The notes under the pieces: model-generated | The model's input: the letters and a program-made list of their open reading frames with translations, nothing else | The model's database searches: none | What the model was told of the DNA's origin: nothing | Program-made: the position numbers and the translations under genes | Source: JBJKPP01 sp046706145 | GTDB lineage: Bacteria > Bacteroidota > Ignavibacteria > Ignavibacteriales > Ignavibacteriaceae | Assembly: GCA_046706145.1 (NCBI GenBank) | Contig: JBJKPP010000206.1 | Span: 1 to 6,995 of the forward strand | Length of the DNA: 6,995 bases | Reading direction: 5' to 3' | Shown here: in pieces, positions 1 to 6,381 of the stretch | Position numbering within the stretch: the stretch's first letter is position 1 | How the letters are laid out: each line of letters begins with the position of its first letter

Positions 1-840
1 CAGAATTATATTAATCTTTCTCATATAGAACTGCTTGTTCTGGATGAAGCAGACAGAATGCTGGACATGGGTTTTATTAACGATATAAAAAAAATTATTG
101 CAATCATGCCTTCAAAAAGGCAGTCCCTCTTTTTCTCTGCAACTATGCCGCCGGAGGTTATAAAACTTGCCGGTACGATATTAACTGATCCGGTAAAAAT
201 TGAAATTGCTCCTTATACAAAACCAATCGAAGATATTAAACAGGGAGTTTATTTTGTTTCAAAACCGCAAAAGAAGAATTTGCTGATACATATTCTGAAA
301 AATGAAAATGTACCTTCTGCGCTTGTATTTACTCGGACAAAAAAGTGGGCGGATAAAGTCTCAAGAATATTAAATGATGCTAAGATACACGCAGATGCTA
401 TACACGGAGACAAATCCCAGCACGCAAGACAACACGCCTTGAATAATTTCAAAGCTGGGCGGACTAGAGTTCTTGTTGCGACAGATATTGCTGCAAGAGG
501 AATAGACATAGAAAAATTGTCTCACGTTTTTAATTATGATATTCCCGATTTTTCCGAAACTTATATTCATAGGATTGGCCGTACTGGCAGAGCAGGTTTA
601 GGCGGGACAGCTCTTTCTTTCTGTGATAGCGAAGAGAGATATTATTTAAAAGAAATTAACAAGCTGATAAAAACTCCTATTCCTGTTATAGAAAATCATC
701 CTTTTCAATCAGTTGAGATTGATATGAACAAGATTGAAGACCCAGCCAAAAGACGCAGATCTTCTAGAAGAAATGGTTCGTTTCGTTTTAAAAAAGATTC
801 AAAAAAAAGATGGACTCCAAAATCCCGCAGCAAAAGTTGA
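1..840 (+). CDS. DEAD-box RNA helicase, RhlE-like (5' end outside window)
   Basis: ATP-dependent RNA helicase that remodels RNA duplexes in the cytoplasm, typically in ribosome assembly, RNA decay or cold adaptation. The frame is open from the first base. It begins just before motif II, DEAD at residues 15-18 of the visible part, so the Q motif and Walker A lie upstream of the window. Then follow SAT (motif III, 46-48), a helicase C domain with LVFTRTK (about 108-114), the motif V region ATDIAARGID (160-169) and motif VI HRIGRTGR (190-197). The last ~35 residues are a Lys/Arg/Ser-rich tail, as usual for RhlE-type enzymes, probably for RNA binding. An ATG at 58 is internal (within the motif II region) and is not the start. 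All core motifs are intact. The helicase call is firm; the RhlE subtype is inference from the short basic tail. Confidence 0.95.
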   Translation, partial: QNYINLSHIELLVLDEADRMLDMGFINDIKKIIAIMPSKRQSLFFSATMPPEVIKLAGTILTDPVKIEIAPYTKPIEDIKQGVYFVSKPQKKNLLIHILKNENVPSALVFTRTKKWADKVSRILNDAKIHADAIHGDKSQHARQHALNNFKAGRTRVLVATDIAARGIDIEKLSHVFNYDIPDFSETYIHRIGRTGRAGLGGTALSFCDSEERYYLKEINKLIKTPIPVIENHPFQSVEIDMNKIEDPAKRRRSSRRNGSFRFKKDSKKRWTPKSRSKS

Positions 841-951
841 AAGAACTAAAGAAGCAATCATATTAGGTTTTATAGTATTTTAGGTAGACTAAAAAAATTT
901 GTGTTGATGTTAATACCTAACTTGTTTTTATTATATTGATATCCGTATTAA

Positions 952-966
952 AGTTTTAATAAAACT
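952..966. repeat. Short AT-rich dyad upstream of the STAS-like gene
   Basis: AGTTTT and AAAACT form a perfect 6-bp inverted repeat around a three-base AAT centre. It ends 19 bases before the ATG of the next gene, just ahead of the AGAGAG ribosome binding site (about 973-978). It could be an operator half-site pair or chance in an AT-rich spacer; no T-tract makes it a terminator. Confidence 0.25.
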
Positions 967-985
967 CTAAATAGAGAGATTTATC

Positions 986-1357
986 ATGGGGTATTCGATT
1001 AAATATGAAGCTAGCAGCAATTACATTAAGGTAGATGTTGTGGGGAAAGTGAATTTTAAGCTGGCAGAAGAGTATTCAACTGAAGCGGTAAAACTTGCAC
1101 ACGAAAACAGATGTCGCAACTTTATAATTGATCACAAAAAAACTGACCCTGAAGCCTCAGGAATCTACAAATTGCATACCGACGGTGCCGCACTAGAAAA
1201 GTTTGGATTCAAGAGTACCGATAAGATTGCGATTGTCATTTCACACTCTGAAGAAGAACAGTCTTCTGAAAATAATGAACACGATGCTAAATGGAGCAAT
1301 TTCAAATATTTCAATACCGTAGAAAAAGCCAAAGATTGGCTAGGTACTAAAGAATAG
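986..1357 (+). CDS. Small STAS/SpoIIAA-like domain protein, function unknown
   Basis: A complete 123-residue soluble protein with no signal peptide or membrane segment. It opens with a beta-strand pattern (YSIKYEASSNYIKVDVVGKV), then a helix (LAEEYSTEAVKLAHEN), a hydrophobic strand ending in Asp (NFIIDHKKTD), a second helix (GAALEKFGF) and another strand (KIAIVIS). It ends with FFNTVEKAKDWL-like wording (actual: FKYFNTVEKAKDWL, about 106-119). This alternation and the closing 'AKDWL' are typical of small SpoIIAA-like/STAS proteins that are often left as hypothetical. I cannot see a clear phosphoacceptor Ser after the second strand, so a classic anti-anti-sigma role is not shown. A weak AGAGAG ribosome binding site lies about 7 bases before the ATG. 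It sits alone between the helicase and a sigma factor gene, 145 and 152 bases away. The coding call is good; the fold is inference. Confidence 0.8.
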   Translation: MGYSIKYEASSNYIKVDVVGKVNFKLAEEYSTEAVKLAHENRCRNFIIDHKKTDPEASGIYKLHTDGAALEKFGFKSTDKIAIVISHSEEEQSSENNEHDAKWSNFKYFNTVEKAKDWLGTKE

Positions 1358-1494
1358 CATTCTTAACTTTATTTCTCACGATGGCGATTTGGTTCGGTCT
1401 TTTATTTCGGTATATTGTGGCACAGTTTCTTCCTTGTTAACACTATCTTATTTATTAAACAATTCCATTCACGCCCTGATGCATGGAGCCAAAA

Positions 1495-1501
1495 AAGGTG
1501 G
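1495..1501 (+). promoter_or_regulatory. Ribosome binding site that fixes the TTG start of the sigma factor
   Basis: AAGGTGG lies 8 bases before a TTG at 1510. The codon just before that TTG is an in-frame TAA (1507-1509), so the gene cannot begin further upstream. The next in-frame ATG (1627) would remove the whole of region 1.2. The good Shine-Dalgarno match therefore supports TTG as the real start. Confidence 0.65.
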
Positions 1502-1509
1502 AAGCGTAA

Positions 1510-2370
1510 TTGATAATAACAAAACAATTCACTAAACGTCTGAGTAAATCGCTCGATCAGTATTTTACTGAAATAAGCAAAGTAGAACTTTTATCCCCTG
1601 GAAAGGAATTAGAGCTTGTAATTAAGATGAAAAAAGGTGATGGGAGTGCGAGAAACGCATTAATTAGAGCTAATCTTAGGTTTGTTGTCTCGGTTGCAAA
1701 ACAATATCAGAATCAGGGTCTTCCGCTTTCTGATTTAATAAATGAAGGCAATATGGGATTAATTAGGGCAACGTCTAAGTTTGACGAAACACGTGGATTT
1801 AAATTCATTTCTTATGCTGTGTGGTGGATAAGACAGGCTATTACCCAGGCTATCGCTGATAATGTAAGAATTGTTCATCTTCCCCTAAACGTCATTTCGG
1901 ATTTTAAAAAGATACGCAAAGCTACGAATACTTTTGAAGAGGAGTATGATAGAAAACCATCTAGTGAAGAGCTTTCAAAGCTTCTTGAAATGCCGCTCGA
2001 TGCTATAACCCATGCGCTGAAAACTTCAGGTTTCGATTCTTCATTGGATGCGCCATTTCAGAACGGTGAAAACGAGGGGAAAAAAATGCTGGATGTTCTC
2101 CCTGACAATAGTTTACCTTCGGCAGATTATAACCTGTCTAAAGAGTCGCTTGCACAGGAGATTCAAAACGTACTCTCAGTTCTATCAGATAGGGAAGCAA
2201 AAATATTAGTAATGGTTTATGGTATTGGGAGAGAAAACAGAGCAACACTCGATGATATTGGCCAAAGCCTCCATCTTACTAGAGAAAGAGTGAGACAAAT
2301 AAAAGAGGAGGCTCTAAAAAAAATAAGAAATTCTCGCAAGGCACAAGGATTACTGATTTATCTAGAATAA
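1510..2370 (+). CDS. RNA polymerase sigma factor, RpoD/SigA (sigma-70) family
   Basis: Directs RNA polymerase to promoters. The 286 residues match the short RpoD form of Bacteroidota-type bacteria, which lacks the long region 1.1. Region 1.2 is at about 12-40 (SLDQYFTEISKVELLSP). Region 2 is at about 54-116 with highly conserved NLRFVVSVAKQYQNQGL, DLINEGNMGLI and GFKFISYAVWWIRQ, which carry core binding and -10 recognition and melting. Region 3 is at about 117-200. Region 4 is at about 222-275 with the helix-turn-helix TLDDIGQSLHLTRERVRQIK for the -35. Region 2 is close to the family consensus. The stretch after it reads RIVHLPLN where the usual wording is RIVRLPLN, and regions 3 and 4 look more drifted, so this may be a paralogue rather than the housekeeping factor. 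It starts at TTG with a good ribosome binding site. No anti-sigma gene adjoins it. Confidence 0.93.
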   Translation: MIITKQFTKRLSKSLDQYFTEISKVELLSPGKELELVIKMKKGDGSARNALIRANLRFVVSVAKQYQNQGLPLSDLINEGNMGLIRATSKFDETRGFKFISYAVWWIRQAITQAIADNVRIVHLPLNVISDFKKIRKATNTFEEEYDRKPSSEELSKLLEMPLDAITHALKTSGFDSSLDAPFQNGENEGKKMLDVLPDNSLPSADYNLSKESLAQEIQNVLSVLSDREAKILVMVYGIGRENRATLDDIGQSLHLTRERVRQIKEEALKKIRNSRKAQGLLIYLE

Positions 2371-2458
2371 AAGTATGATTGAATGGTCTCTAAAAGAAAA
2401 TTTACCTAACTTGCAAACGTCTTCTTTTTTAATTTCCGCATCCATTTTTAAAGAGTAG

Positions 2459-2464
2459 AAAGGA
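2459..2464 (+). promoter_or_regulatory. Ribosome binding site pointing to an ATA start of the desaturase
   Basis: AAAGGA, with 7 bases to an ATA codon at 2472 that lies in the desaturase frame. The same AAAGGA core precedes the membrane protein gene on the other strand (6810-6815, 8-base spacer), so it is a motif this genome uses. No ATG, GTG or TTG occurs in this frame between the upstream stop (2430-2432) and 2640. Confidence 0.5.
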
Positions 2465-2471
2465 TTTTCTA

Positions 2472-3500
2472 ATAGAAGCTGCAAGTTCAAACCAGCACTC
2501 GTGGAGAAGTTACGTAGCTAAATACCAAATTTCTCACACGTGGAAAAGTATTTGGCAACTGTGTAATTCATTTATTCCTTTTTTCCTTCTTTGGTTTTGT
2601 ACGTACCTCAGCCTAGATATAAGTTACTGGCTAACCTTATTGTTGGCATTCCCAACAACAGGATTCCTGCTTAGGATTTTCATTATTCAACATGACTGTG
2701 GGCATGGCTCGTTTTTCAAATCCAGAAAAGCAAATGATTTGACAGGAATGTTCTGTAGTATATTTACATTAACACCATATCATTACTGGAGAACAAGCCA
2801 CTCCATTCACCATGCAGGTGTAGGCAAGCTCGATGCCAGGGGAATTGGCGATGTACAAACCAAAACTGTTAGTGAATATCTTAAACTATCAAAATGGGGA
2901 AGATTCAAATACAGGCTCTACAGAAATCCAATAATATTATTCGTAATAGTACCCACTATTTTATTTCTTATTCTCTACAGGTTTCCAAATTTTAAACGCA
3001 AAAAACTTCTCAAATTTCAGAGGAGTATTTATTTAACAAGCTTGATAATTGCATCGGTAATGGGATTTATAATCTGGTTAATTGGAGTTAAAGATTTTGC
3101 ATTAATACAACTGCCGATTACAGTAATTACATCATCAACTGGAGCGTGGTTATTCTTTGTTCAGCATCAATTTGAAGACACTTACTGGGCTAATAAAGAA
3201 GAGTGGGACTTTGCTACAGCAGCTCTAGAAGGGAGCTCCTATTATAAACTTCCTAAAGTTTTGCAATGGTTCACAGGAAATATTGGATTTCATCATATCC
3301 ACCACTTGAGTCCAAGGATTCCAAACTATCTGCTTGAAAGCTGCCAAAAGGAAAATGAGATATTTCAAAAAGTTACAACACTTACATTCCGCACAAGTCT
3401 AAAAGGTATCTTCCTAACTCTTTGGGACGAAAAACAAAAGAAGCTAATCAGCTTTCGGCATTTAAAACGCATACAATTTAATACACAGCCCGGTAAATAA
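2472..3500 (+). CDS. Membrane fatty acid desaturase family protein (probable ATA start)
   Basis: Di-iron membrane enzyme that would introduce a double bond into a fatty acyl chain of membrane lipids, tuning fluidity. The three histidine boxes that bind iron are all present: HDCGH (74-78 counted from 2472), HSIHH (110-114) and HHIHH (274-278). The GFHHIHHLSPRIPNY context is typical of the family. HQFED (232-236) is also characteristic. Hydrophobic segments fall at about 34-48, 51-72, 154-169, 187-205 and 209-229. The first usual start codon in frame, TTG at 2640, lies within the second hydrophobic segment. The protein-like frame continues upstream (SWRSYVAKYQ, WKSIWQLCNSFIPFFLLW) as in relatives, so TTG-2640 is too short. 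An ATA at 2472 behind AAAGGA gives 342 residues, close to the usual length of ~340-350. The ATA could be a true rare start, a mutated ATG or a sequencing error. Family certain; 5' end uncertain. Confidence 0.88.
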   Translation: MEAASSNQHSWRSYVAKYQISHTWKSIWQLCNSFIPFFLLWFCTYLSLDISYWLTLLLAFPTTGFLLRIFIIQHDCGHGSFFKSRKANDLTGMFCSIFTLTPYHYWRTSHSIHHAGVGKLDARGIGDVQTKTVSEYLKLSKWGRFKYRLYRNPIILFVIVPTILFLILYRFPNFKRKKLLKFQRSIYLTSLIIASVMGFIIWLIGVKDFALIQLPITVITSSTGAWLFFVQHQFEDTYWANKEEWDFATAALEGSSYYKLPKVLQWFTGNIGFHHIHHLSPRIPNYLLESCQKENEIFQKVTTLTFRTSLKGIFLTLWDEKQKKLISFRHLKRIQFNTQPGK

Positions 3501-3548
3501 TTGATAGTGAAGAATGTATATTAAAAATTTGCCTAATCTCTTTAAGAA

Positions 3549-3572
3549 CAATGTCGCCAGCCACAGACATTG
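3549..3572. repeat. Perfect 7-bp inverted repeat downstream of the desaturase
   Basis: CAATGTC and GACATTG are separated by a 10-base centre, about 50 bases after the desaturase stop. It can form a hairpin, but no T-run follows (the next bases are CCATAAG), so a rho-independent terminator is not supported. The rest of the 3501-3783 spacer holds AT-rich sequence and the putative kinase promoter. Confidence 0.3.
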
Positions 3573-3695
3573 CCATAAGTTGTCCCTACTTTAGTCCCAA
3601 TCTAACAAAACACCAACATCATTTGCATGTGAATTACGAATAATTTTTATTAAAATCCCTCATCCAACGACTTAAATAAAATGCTTTTTTTATTG

Positions 3696-3715
3696 AATAA
3701 ATAAGAGTATTTATT
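3696..3715. repeat. Perfect 8-bp AT-only inverted repeat at the kinase promoter
   Basis: AATAAATA and TATTTATT flank a four-base AGAG centre. The right arm overlaps the first two bases of the candidate -35 hexamer at 3714, so it is placed where a repressor or activator site could act. AT-only dyads are common by chance in such spacers. Confidence 0.3.
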
Positions 3716-3743
3716 GATATTGCTTTATAGAAAATCATATCAT
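3714..3743 (+). promoter_or_regulatory. Candidate sigma-70 type promoter for the kinase gene
   Basis: TTGATA (3714-3719) and TATCAT (3738-3743) each match five of six bases of the TTGACA/TATAAT consensus, with an 18-base spacer. Transcription would begin near 3750, leaving a leader of about 34 bases before the ATG at 3784. The Bacteroidota-specific TAnnTTTG form is not obvious here. Prediction by eye in AT-rich sequence. Confidence 0.35.
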
Positions 3744-3783
3744 TCTAATTAAACAGAATTGTAATCTTGATGGACAATAATAG

Positions 3784-5934
3784 ATGACTATTGGCGAAAC
3801 TGTGCTCCATTATAAAATACTAAAAAAACTTGGCGAAGGCGGGATGGGTATAGTATATCTTGCAGAAGACACAAAGCTAAAACGTAATGTTGCTATTAAG
3901 TTTTTGCCACATGCTATCTCGGCTAATAAAGAAGAAAGGCAGAGATTTGAGATTGAAGCGCAAGCCGCAGCTTCATTAAATCATCCTAACATTGCTACAA
4001 TTCATGCAATAGAAGAAGCAGATGATGAAGTTTTCATTGTAATGGAATACATCGAAGGTAGGGAATTAAAAGATATTATTAAACCTTCTTCATCCCCGCT
4101 TTCTGAAAGGGGAAACATAGGAACTTTACAAACTGATATAGCAATCAAAATAGCAATTCAGATTGTCGAAGGCCTAGAAGCTGCTCATAAAAAAGGAATA
4201 ATTCACCGGGATATCAAATCTTCCAACATTATGATTACGGAAGATAACAACGTAAAGATAATGGACTTCGGCCTAGCAAAGATTAGGGGAGGAGCAGATA
4301 TAACACAATATGGAAGTACTGTTGGTACGATAGCATATATGTCTCCGGAACAAGCGAGAGGCAAGGAAGTGGACCAGCGGACAGATATCTGGTCATTCGG
4401 TGTTGTGTTTTATGAAATGCTAACAGGGAAACAACCGTTCAAAGGGGCATATGAACAAGCAGTGCTTTATTCCATTCTTAATGAAGAGCCGGAATCGCTC
4501 ATGATACAACGGACAGACATGCCTGTAGCAATTTCAAATATTATTGATAGATTGCTTAAAAAAGATCCCGACCAGAGATATTCTTCGATGAAGGAGGTCT
4601 TAAAAGATCTTAATAATATATTTGAAAAAACAGACAAGTTAGTAAAGAAAGCACATTCATCTATTGCCGTTCTTGCATTTAAAGATATGAGTCCGCAAAA
4701 GGACCAGGATTATTTTTGTGAAGGGTTAGCAGAAGAACTTATTAACGCTTTGACAAAAATAAAAACACTACGTGTAACAGCCAGAACCTCTGCTTTTGCC
4801 TTCAAAGGCAAACAACTAGATATCAGAGAAATAGGCTCAAAGCTAAATGTGGAAACGATACTTGAAGGAAGCATTCAAAAGTCGGCTAATAGGTTACGGA
4901 TTAGTGCGCAGCTGATTAATGTAGATAACGGTTATCACATTTGGTCAGAACGTTATGACCGTGAATTGAGTGACATTTTCGAAATCCAGGATGAAATTAC
5001 CGATAGTGTAGTACGTTCCTTAGAGTTGGTTCTGACAGCCAAGGAGAAAAAATCAATTGAATCTATTCCAGCTCCTAATGTTGAAGCTTTTGAATATTAT
5101 CTGCGGGGGAGACGGTTATATCATCAACAGATTGGTAATTATGAAGAAAGCATCAAGATGTTTATGCGCGCAATTGAAATCGATTCGGGCTATGCCCTCG
5201 CTTATTGCGGCTTGTCTGATTGTTACTCATGGAGATATATGTACAGGGAAAGCTCTGAAGTTAATCTCTTAGAAGCTGAGAAAGCAAGCAGTAAGGCTAT
5301 TGAGCTGGGGCCAAATTTAGCGGAGGCACATACTTCTTATGGGCTTGCAATTTCACTAAGAAAAAAATATGACGAGGCTGAGCGGGAGTTTGAGAAAGCT
5401 ATTAATCTTAACCCGAGACTTTTTGAAGCCTATTATTTTTACGCACGTCTTTACTATGCGATGGGAAATCTTGTAAAGGCGGCGAACTTATTTGAAAAAG
5501 CTATAACCGTACGGCCTGAGGATTATCAGGTTCCTGGTATCCTTATGGGTATATATCGTTCTCTGAATGACCAAATTAAATACATTGCAACTGTCAAACG
5601 TTTAGTTCAAAAATGTGAACAACATTTGAAGTTTAACCCTGATGATGCGCGGGCATATTATATGGGTGGGGGTGGCTTATTACTGTTAGGTGAAATGGAA
5701 AAAGGTGAGGAATGGTTTGCACGCGCAATTTCCTTAGGCTCCGATAATGTAGGAACAAATTACAATATTGCTTGTGCATACGTGCAAATCGGCAAAATAG
5801 ATGAGGCTTTGAGCTATCTTGCTCGTGCAATAGAAAATGGATTTTCACACAGAGAATGGTTTGAGAACGACCCGGACCTAGATCCGATTAAGGGAGATTC
5901 ACGATTCCAAGATCTTTTAAAGAAAATGAAGTGA
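3784..5934 (+). CDS. Soluble Ser/Thr protein kinase with FlgO-like and TPR domains
   Basis: Hanks-type kinase expected to phosphorylate Ser/Thr on partner proteins. All key kinase elements are present: glycine loop GEGGMGIVY (17-25), VAIK Lys39, helix C Glu58, HRDIKSSN (141-148; Asp143, Asn148), DFG (161-163), SPEQ (187-190) and DIWSFG (201-206). Residues ~292-415 match the FlgO-like/TolB-N-like module (SIAVLAFKDMSPQKDQDYF; LEGSIQKSANRLRISAQLIN; WSERYDRELSDIFEIQDEI). TPR repeats run from ~434 to the end and close with DPDLDPIKGDSRFQDLL. Relatives often have a transmembrane helix between the kinase and FlgO-like domains; here the linker (KTDKLVKKAHS) is short and polar, so the protein should be cytoplasmic. 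An in-frame TAG just before the ATG fixes the start; GGA at 3772-3774 is a modest ribosome binding site. Between hinge and helix E (about 100-116) there is an unusual insertion encoded by a palindrome. The substrate is unknown. Confidence 0.95.
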   Translation: MTIGETVLHYKILKKLGEGGMGIVYLAEDTKLKRNVAIKFLPHAISANKEERQRFEIEAQAAASLNHPNIATIHAIEEADDEVFIVMEYIEGRELKDIIKPSSSPLSERGNIGTLQTDIAIKIAIQIVEGLEAAHKKGIIHRDIKSSNIMITEDNNVKIMDFGLAKIRGGADITQYGSTVGTIAYMSPEQARGKEVDQRTDIWSFGVVFYEMLTGKQPFKGAYEQAVLYSILNEEPESLMIQRTDMPVAISNIIDRLLKKDPDQRYSSMKEVLKDLNNIFEKTDKLVKKAHSSIAVLAFKDMSPQKDQDYFCEGLAEELINALTKIKTLRVTARTSAFAFKGKQLDIREIGSKLNVETILEGSIQKSANRLRISAQLINVDNGYHIWSERYDRELSDIFEIQDEITDSVVRSLELVLTAKEKKSIESIPAPNVEAFEYYLRGRRLYHQQIGNYEESIKMFMRAIEIDSGYALAYCGLSDCYSWRYMYRESSEVNLLEAEKASSKAIELGPNLAEAHTSYGLAISLRKKYDEAEREFEKAINLNPRLFEAYYFYARLYYAMGNLVKAANLFEKAITVRPEDYQVPGILMGIYRSLNDQIKYIATVKRLVQKCEQHLKFNPDDARAYYMGGGGLLLLGEMEKGEEWFARAISLGSDNVGTNYNIACAYVQIGKIDEALSYLARAIENGFSHREWFENDPDLDPIKGDSRFQDLLKKMK
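4094..4112. repeat. Palindrome within the kinase gene encoding an SPLSERG insertion
   Basis: CCCCGCTTTC and GAAAGGGG form a near-perfect dyad (CCC/GGG and CTTTC/GAAAG, one bulged G) around a single T. In frame it reads SPLSERG (kinase residues 104-110). It lies in a surface loop between the hinge and helix E where related kinases are shorter. G/C runs like these are out of character with the AT-rich surroundings. It looks like the core of a small interspersed palindromic element that has become translated. Confidence 0.5.
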
Positions 5935-5987
5935 TTACAAAGTTGGCTGTTATTATTTCAATTATAGGTGTCGCTATAATTCTTTAG
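5931..5987 (+). CDS. Possible 18-residue hydrophobic microprotein overlapping the kinase stop
   Basis: A GTG at 5931 overlaps the kinase TGA by four bases (GTGA), the layout of translational coupling. The open frame reads VITKLAVIISIIGVAIIL and ends at TAG (5985-5987): two or three polar residues, a Lys, then 14 hydrophobic residues, the form of a single membrane helix or a truncated signal peptide. There is no strong Shine-Dalgarno (AAGAAAA only). It may be a real membrane peptide, the remnant of a lost exported protein, or chance in AT-rich DNA. The dyad at 5960-5981 lies inside it. Confidence 0.25.
   Translation: MITKLAVIISIIGVAIIL
5960..5981 (+). terminator. Stem-loop after the kinase gene, weak terminator candidate
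   Basis: AATTATAG and CTATAATT form a perfect 8-bp stem with a six-base GTGTCG loop, 25 bases past the kinase stop. Only a short CTTTA follows and the stem is AT-rich, so termination would be weak. It is the only dyad directly behind the kinase. Confidence 0.3.
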
Positions 5988-6230
5988 TGAAGGTTGTAAA
6001 CTAAGCACGAACCCCTGCCATCTTGACAAAAGACCAATTAATTCATTAACTATTTACCATATTCCCGGTTAGTTCCCAATATAAACCCGAGGTTTTCGCG
6101 GCGAAAGTGTAACATGACCAAGATTTATTTTGGCTCATTATCAATGATTTCTGCTTCTCAACCAAACCTATAAAGTGGTGCCATTTTGGCATAGTTTGCT
6201 GAAGTATATCAGATAATGTTAGAATTTATG

Positions 6231-6313
6231 AAAAAAGCGGAACCGCAGCCGGACAAATAACTGCGGTCCCAATCATGCTTGGAGGAGGCAAGCATTTATA
6301 GCATCGATTTTTT
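6231..6313 (+). ncRNA. Candidate structured RNA: two adjacent hairpins, GGA loops, T-run
   Basis: An A6 run (6231-6236) leads into hairpin 1. Its stem is CCGCAG/CTGCGG (6243-6248 and 6261-6266), extended by A-T and, past one A/C mismatch, two G-C pairs; its 12-base loop contains GGA. Hairpin 2 is ATGCTTG/CAAGCAT (6275-6281 and 6289-6295) with the seven-base loop GAGGAGG. A T6 run follows at 6308-6313. The GC-rich stem of hairpin 1 stands out in AT-rich surroundings. The order resembles a small RNA or a double terminator. No family is recognised, the strand is inferred from the T-run, and no promoter is evident. Confidence 0.3.
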
Positions 6314-6355
6314 AAGTAAAGAATATTAAAAGCTTAAGCGATGTCCTAATACTTC

Positions 6356-6381
6356 TAGTGATATGTTATAGTGATATGTTA
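6356..6381. repeat. Perfect 13-bp tandem duplication
   Basis: TAGTGATATGTTA occurs twice back to back (6356-6368 and 6369-6381) with no mismatch. A third copy in inverted orientation, 12 of 13 identical, lies at 6462-6474. Confidence 0.85.

Noticed and set aside
249..570. Open frames on the - strand inside the helicase gene
   Set aside because: They are antisense shadows of a gene with all its motifs in the + frame.
841..985. Bacteroidota-type promoter (TTG ... TAnnTTTG) before the STAS-like gene
   Set aside because: TATATTG at 932-938 lacks one T and the nearest TTG is about 25 bases away, outside the usual spacing.
2375..2458. 27-codon ATG frame between the sigma factor and desaturase (MIEWSLKENLPNLQ...)
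   Set aside because: No Shine-Dalgarno, low-complexity composition, and no recognisable features; its stop beside the desaturase ribosome binding site is probably chance.
2640..3500. Desaturase starting at TTG 2640
   Set aside because: It would delete the N-terminal part and start inside a hydrophobic segment; the frame upstream is protein-like and matches family wording.
5057..5848. Alternative frames within the kinase TPR region, both strands
   Set aside because: They overlap well-formed TPR coding sequence and show no protein-like features.
6000..6023. GGTTCGTGC on the - strand resembling a tRNA T-loop
   Set aside because: No matching acceptor, D or anticodon stems are present around it.
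6023..6051. Perfect TTGACA suggesting a promoter in the spacer
   Set aside because: At 17 bases downstream the hexamer is TTAACT, only 3 of 6 to TATAAT, and no gene follows on that strand.
6114..6173. 19-codon ATG frame (MTKIYFGSLSMISASQPNL)
   Set aside because: No ribosome binding site and no hallmark of a real peptide.
6216..6260. 14-codon frame MLEFMKKAEPQPDK running into hairpin 1
   Set aside because: Very short, no Shine-Dalgarno, and its second half is explained by the hairpin stem; could be a gene remnant but cannot be supported.
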